A stretch of 7,450 bases of DNA. Source: Acidobacteriota bacterium. Lineage in GTDB: Bacteria > Acidobacteriota > Terriglobia > Bryobacterales > Bryobacteraceae. The stretch's first letter is position 1; each line of letters opens with the position of its first letter. A program made the translations under genes and the position numbers. Shown in pieces: positions 6,231 through 7,450 of the stretch. The notes below the pieces were generated by a model. The model was not told the origin of the DNA, searched no databases, and was given only the letters and a program-made list of their open reading frames with translations. The stretch covers positions 1 through 7,450 of the forward strand of contig JAFDVT010000103.1 of the NCBI GenBank assembly GCA_018268875.1. Reading direction: 5' to 3'.

Positions 6231-6890
6231 ATGTACAACGAAGACGATCTCCTGCCATTGTCCGGTCTGCAGCACCTTTTGTTTTGCGAAAGGCAATGGG
6301 GTCTCATCCACCTCGAACAGGTCTGGGAGGAGAATCGTCTGACGGCCGAAGGCCGGGTGCTGCACGAACACGCGCATTCCGGCGGGGTAGAAAATCGTCC
6401 AGGGATCCGTATTTCCAGGGGACTGCGGATTCACTCTTTCCGGCTCGGTCTCAGCGGCGAGGCCGATGTTGTCGAGTTCCGTCCGTCGCCAGAGGGCATC
6501 GCGCTTCCGGGCGATGGTCGCGGCTTGTGGCGGCCGTATCCGGTCGAATACAAACGCGGCAAGCCCAAGCAGAATGCGTGCGACGAAGTGCAATTGTGCG
6601 CGCAGGCATTGTGTCTGGAAGAGATGTTCGGCGCCGAGCTTGTGGAAGGCTCGCTTTTTTACGGGGAACCGCGGCGGCGCACAAAGGTGCCGTTTACGCA
6701 GCAACTTCGCGCACGAACGGAAGCGCTGGCTTTGCGAATGCACGCGCTGCACCGAGCGGGCCGGACTCCTGTGGCGTCCCACCAGGAAAAATGTGAGAGC
6801 TGCTCGTTGCTGCATCGCTGCTTGCCGAAACTGTTTTCAAAGCCGGCATCCGTGCGGAAGTATTTGGACCGCGCGTTGGACCACGAATGA
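6231..6890 (+). CDS. cas4: Cas4, RecB-family Fe-S nuclease for spacer acquisition
   Basis: Cas4 trims prespacer ends and selects PAM-bearing fragments together with Cas1-Cas2, so that new spacers are functional. The 219-residue product begins with the SGLQHLLFCERQ segment, with C19 as first cluster ligand, and ends with CESCSLLHRC, giving C188, C191 and C197. These four cysteines would hold the Fe-S cluster. The RecB-type nuclease core shows H45/H49, GEADVVEF with D79, VEYKRGK with E106 and K108, and the downstream Q121 block. All expected catalytic positions are present. I chose ATG 6231, which puts the conserved LLPLSGLQH stretch at the N-terminus; an in-frame TTG at 6168 would only add residues encoded within cas7c. 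The upstream ribosome site is weak (GAGAG at 6216-6220). The stop overlaps the cas1 start as ATGA. Confidence 0.95.
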   Translation: MYNEDDLLPLSGLQHLLFCERQWGLIHLEQVWEENRLTAEGRVLHEHAHSGGVENRPGIRISRGLRIHSFRLGLSGEADVVEFRPSPEGIALPGDGRGLWRPYPVEYKRGKPKQNACDEVQLCAQALCLEEMFGAELVEGSLFYGEPRRRTKVPFTQQLRARTEALALRMHALHRAGRTPVASHQEKCESCSLLHRCLPKLFSKPASVRKYLDRALDHE

Positions 6891-7450
6891 AGCAGTTGCT
6901 GAACACACTCTACGTCACCACGCAAGGGTCGTATCTTTCCCGCGAGGGCGAAACGATTCTGGTTCGCTGTGAGAATGAAACACTCTTGCAGGCGCCGATT
7001 CACACCCTGTCGAGCGTCGTCTGCTTTGGACGCGTGTCGGCGAGTCCGCCGCTGATGGGGCTGTGTGCCGAGCGAGGTGTTTCGCTCGCCTTCCTGACGA
7101 TGAATGGCCGTTTTCTGGCTCGTGTGCATGGTCCGGTTTCAGGCAACATTCTCCTGCGGCGGGAGCAGTACTTGTGGTCCGGCAGCGAAGAGAAGTCAGC
7201 GGCGGTCGCGGCGGCGATCGTACTGGCGAAGATCGCCAACTGCCGCACGGTATTGCTGCGTGCAGCGCGCGAAGTTGCGGAAAAGGACGAGAAGGCCGAC
7301 CAACTGGAACGGGCCGCGTTGCGGTTGAGCCGCATTGCCGACGATGTTCGTAAATGTTGTTCCCTGGACGGGGTTCGCGGGTACGAAGGCGACGCTGCGC
7401 GTACATCCTTTGAAGTGTTCGATCATCTGATCACGGAATCGAAAGACGAG
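6887..7450 (+). CDS. cas1: Cas1, CRISPR integrase, partial (3' end outside window)
   Basis: Cas1 with Cas2 inserts new spacers at the leader end of the CRISPR array. An ATG at 6887 overlaps the cas4 stop as ATGA, and the frame is open for 188 codons to the window edge without a stop. The product starts MKQLLNTLYVTTQGSYLSRE, typical of the N-terminal beta-sheet domain of Cas1. It continues with CFGRVSASPPLMGLCAERG, an SLAFLTMNGRFLARVHGP segment and a helical region, and reaches RGYEGDAART, where E167 is the first catalytic metal ligand. The remaining ligands (a His and an Asp in the family) lie beyond the edge. With a usual length of about 340 residues, slightly more than half is visible. No clear ribosome site precedes it, so expression probably depends on coupling to cas4. 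Confidence 0.95.
   Translation, partial: MKQLLNTLYVTTQGSYLSREGETILVRCENETLLQAPIHTLSSVVCFGRVSASPPLMGLCAERGVSLAFLTMNGRFLARVHGPVSGNILLRREQYLWSGSEEKSAAVAAAIVLAKIANCRTVLLRAAREVAEKDEKADQLERAALRLSRIADDVRKCCSLDGVRGYEGDAARTSFEVFDHLITESKDE

Noticed and set aside
5516..6307. Long minus-strand open frame opposite cas7c and the start of cas4.
   Set aside because: Same reason: antisense to conserved genes, with a composition rich in Arg, Leu and Ala typical of antisense frames.
1..7450. A CRISPR array, transposon or insertion-sequence ends, or a tRNA gene within the window.
   Set aside because: No regularly spaced repeats, terminal inverted repeats with a transposase, or tRNA-like fold were seen; the window is nearly all cas coding sequence.

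Overview
This window is most of a type I-C (Dvulg-type) CRISPR-Cas operon on the plus strand, preceded by the last codons of an unrelated outer-membrane protein gene. The gene order is cas3 - cas5c - cas8c (with an internal cas11c) - cas7c - cas4 - cas1. This is the canonical I-C order. cas1 runs off the right edge, so the expected cas2 and the CRISPR array, if present, lie beyond base 7450. There is no cas6, as expected for I-C, where Cas5c cuts the crRNA precursor.

The host is probably an acidobacterium, of Solibacter/Bryobacter type. The evidence is the first 144 bases, which encode the C-terminus of a large TonB-dependent, Oar-like beta-barrel protein of a kind abundant in that phylum, together with a GC-rich coding style. 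This is an inference from one protein tail and general composition, with moderate confidence at best.

Layout: 1-144 is the barrel-protein tail. 158-199 is a strong hairpin that looks like its terminator. 145-381 is the only non-coding stretch (237 bases). It holds the hairpin, a pyrimidine-rich tract with a 10-base direct repeat, two weak CRISPR-repeat-like blocks and an imperfect hairpin next to the cas3 start. From 382 onward the genes are packed end to end: cas3/cas5c overlap by 8 bases, cas5c/cas8c are 1 base apart, cas8c/cas7c and cas4/cas1 overlap by 4 bases (ATGA), and cas7c/cas4 are 16 bases apart. This implies one transcript with translational coupling.

How the genes work together: Cas4, Cas1 and the unseen Cas2 capture new spacers. 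Cas5c processes the array transcript and stays on the crRNA 5' handle. Cas7c forms the backbone, Cas8c recognises the PAM, and Cas11c (translated from inside cas8c) forms the belly of the complex. Cas3 is then recruited to nick and unwind target DNA. Every catalytic motif that falls inside the window looks intact, so the system appears functional.

The points most worth checking are the internal cas11c start at 4962 with a full Shine-Dalgarno sequence, a second tandem Shine-Dalgarno and mini-ORF just before it, and the cas3 start. There the only in-frame start is TTG, but removing one G from a five-G run would bring an upstream ATG into frame. I did not find a new system type. The core here is a known subtype with some regulatory details that may be new.
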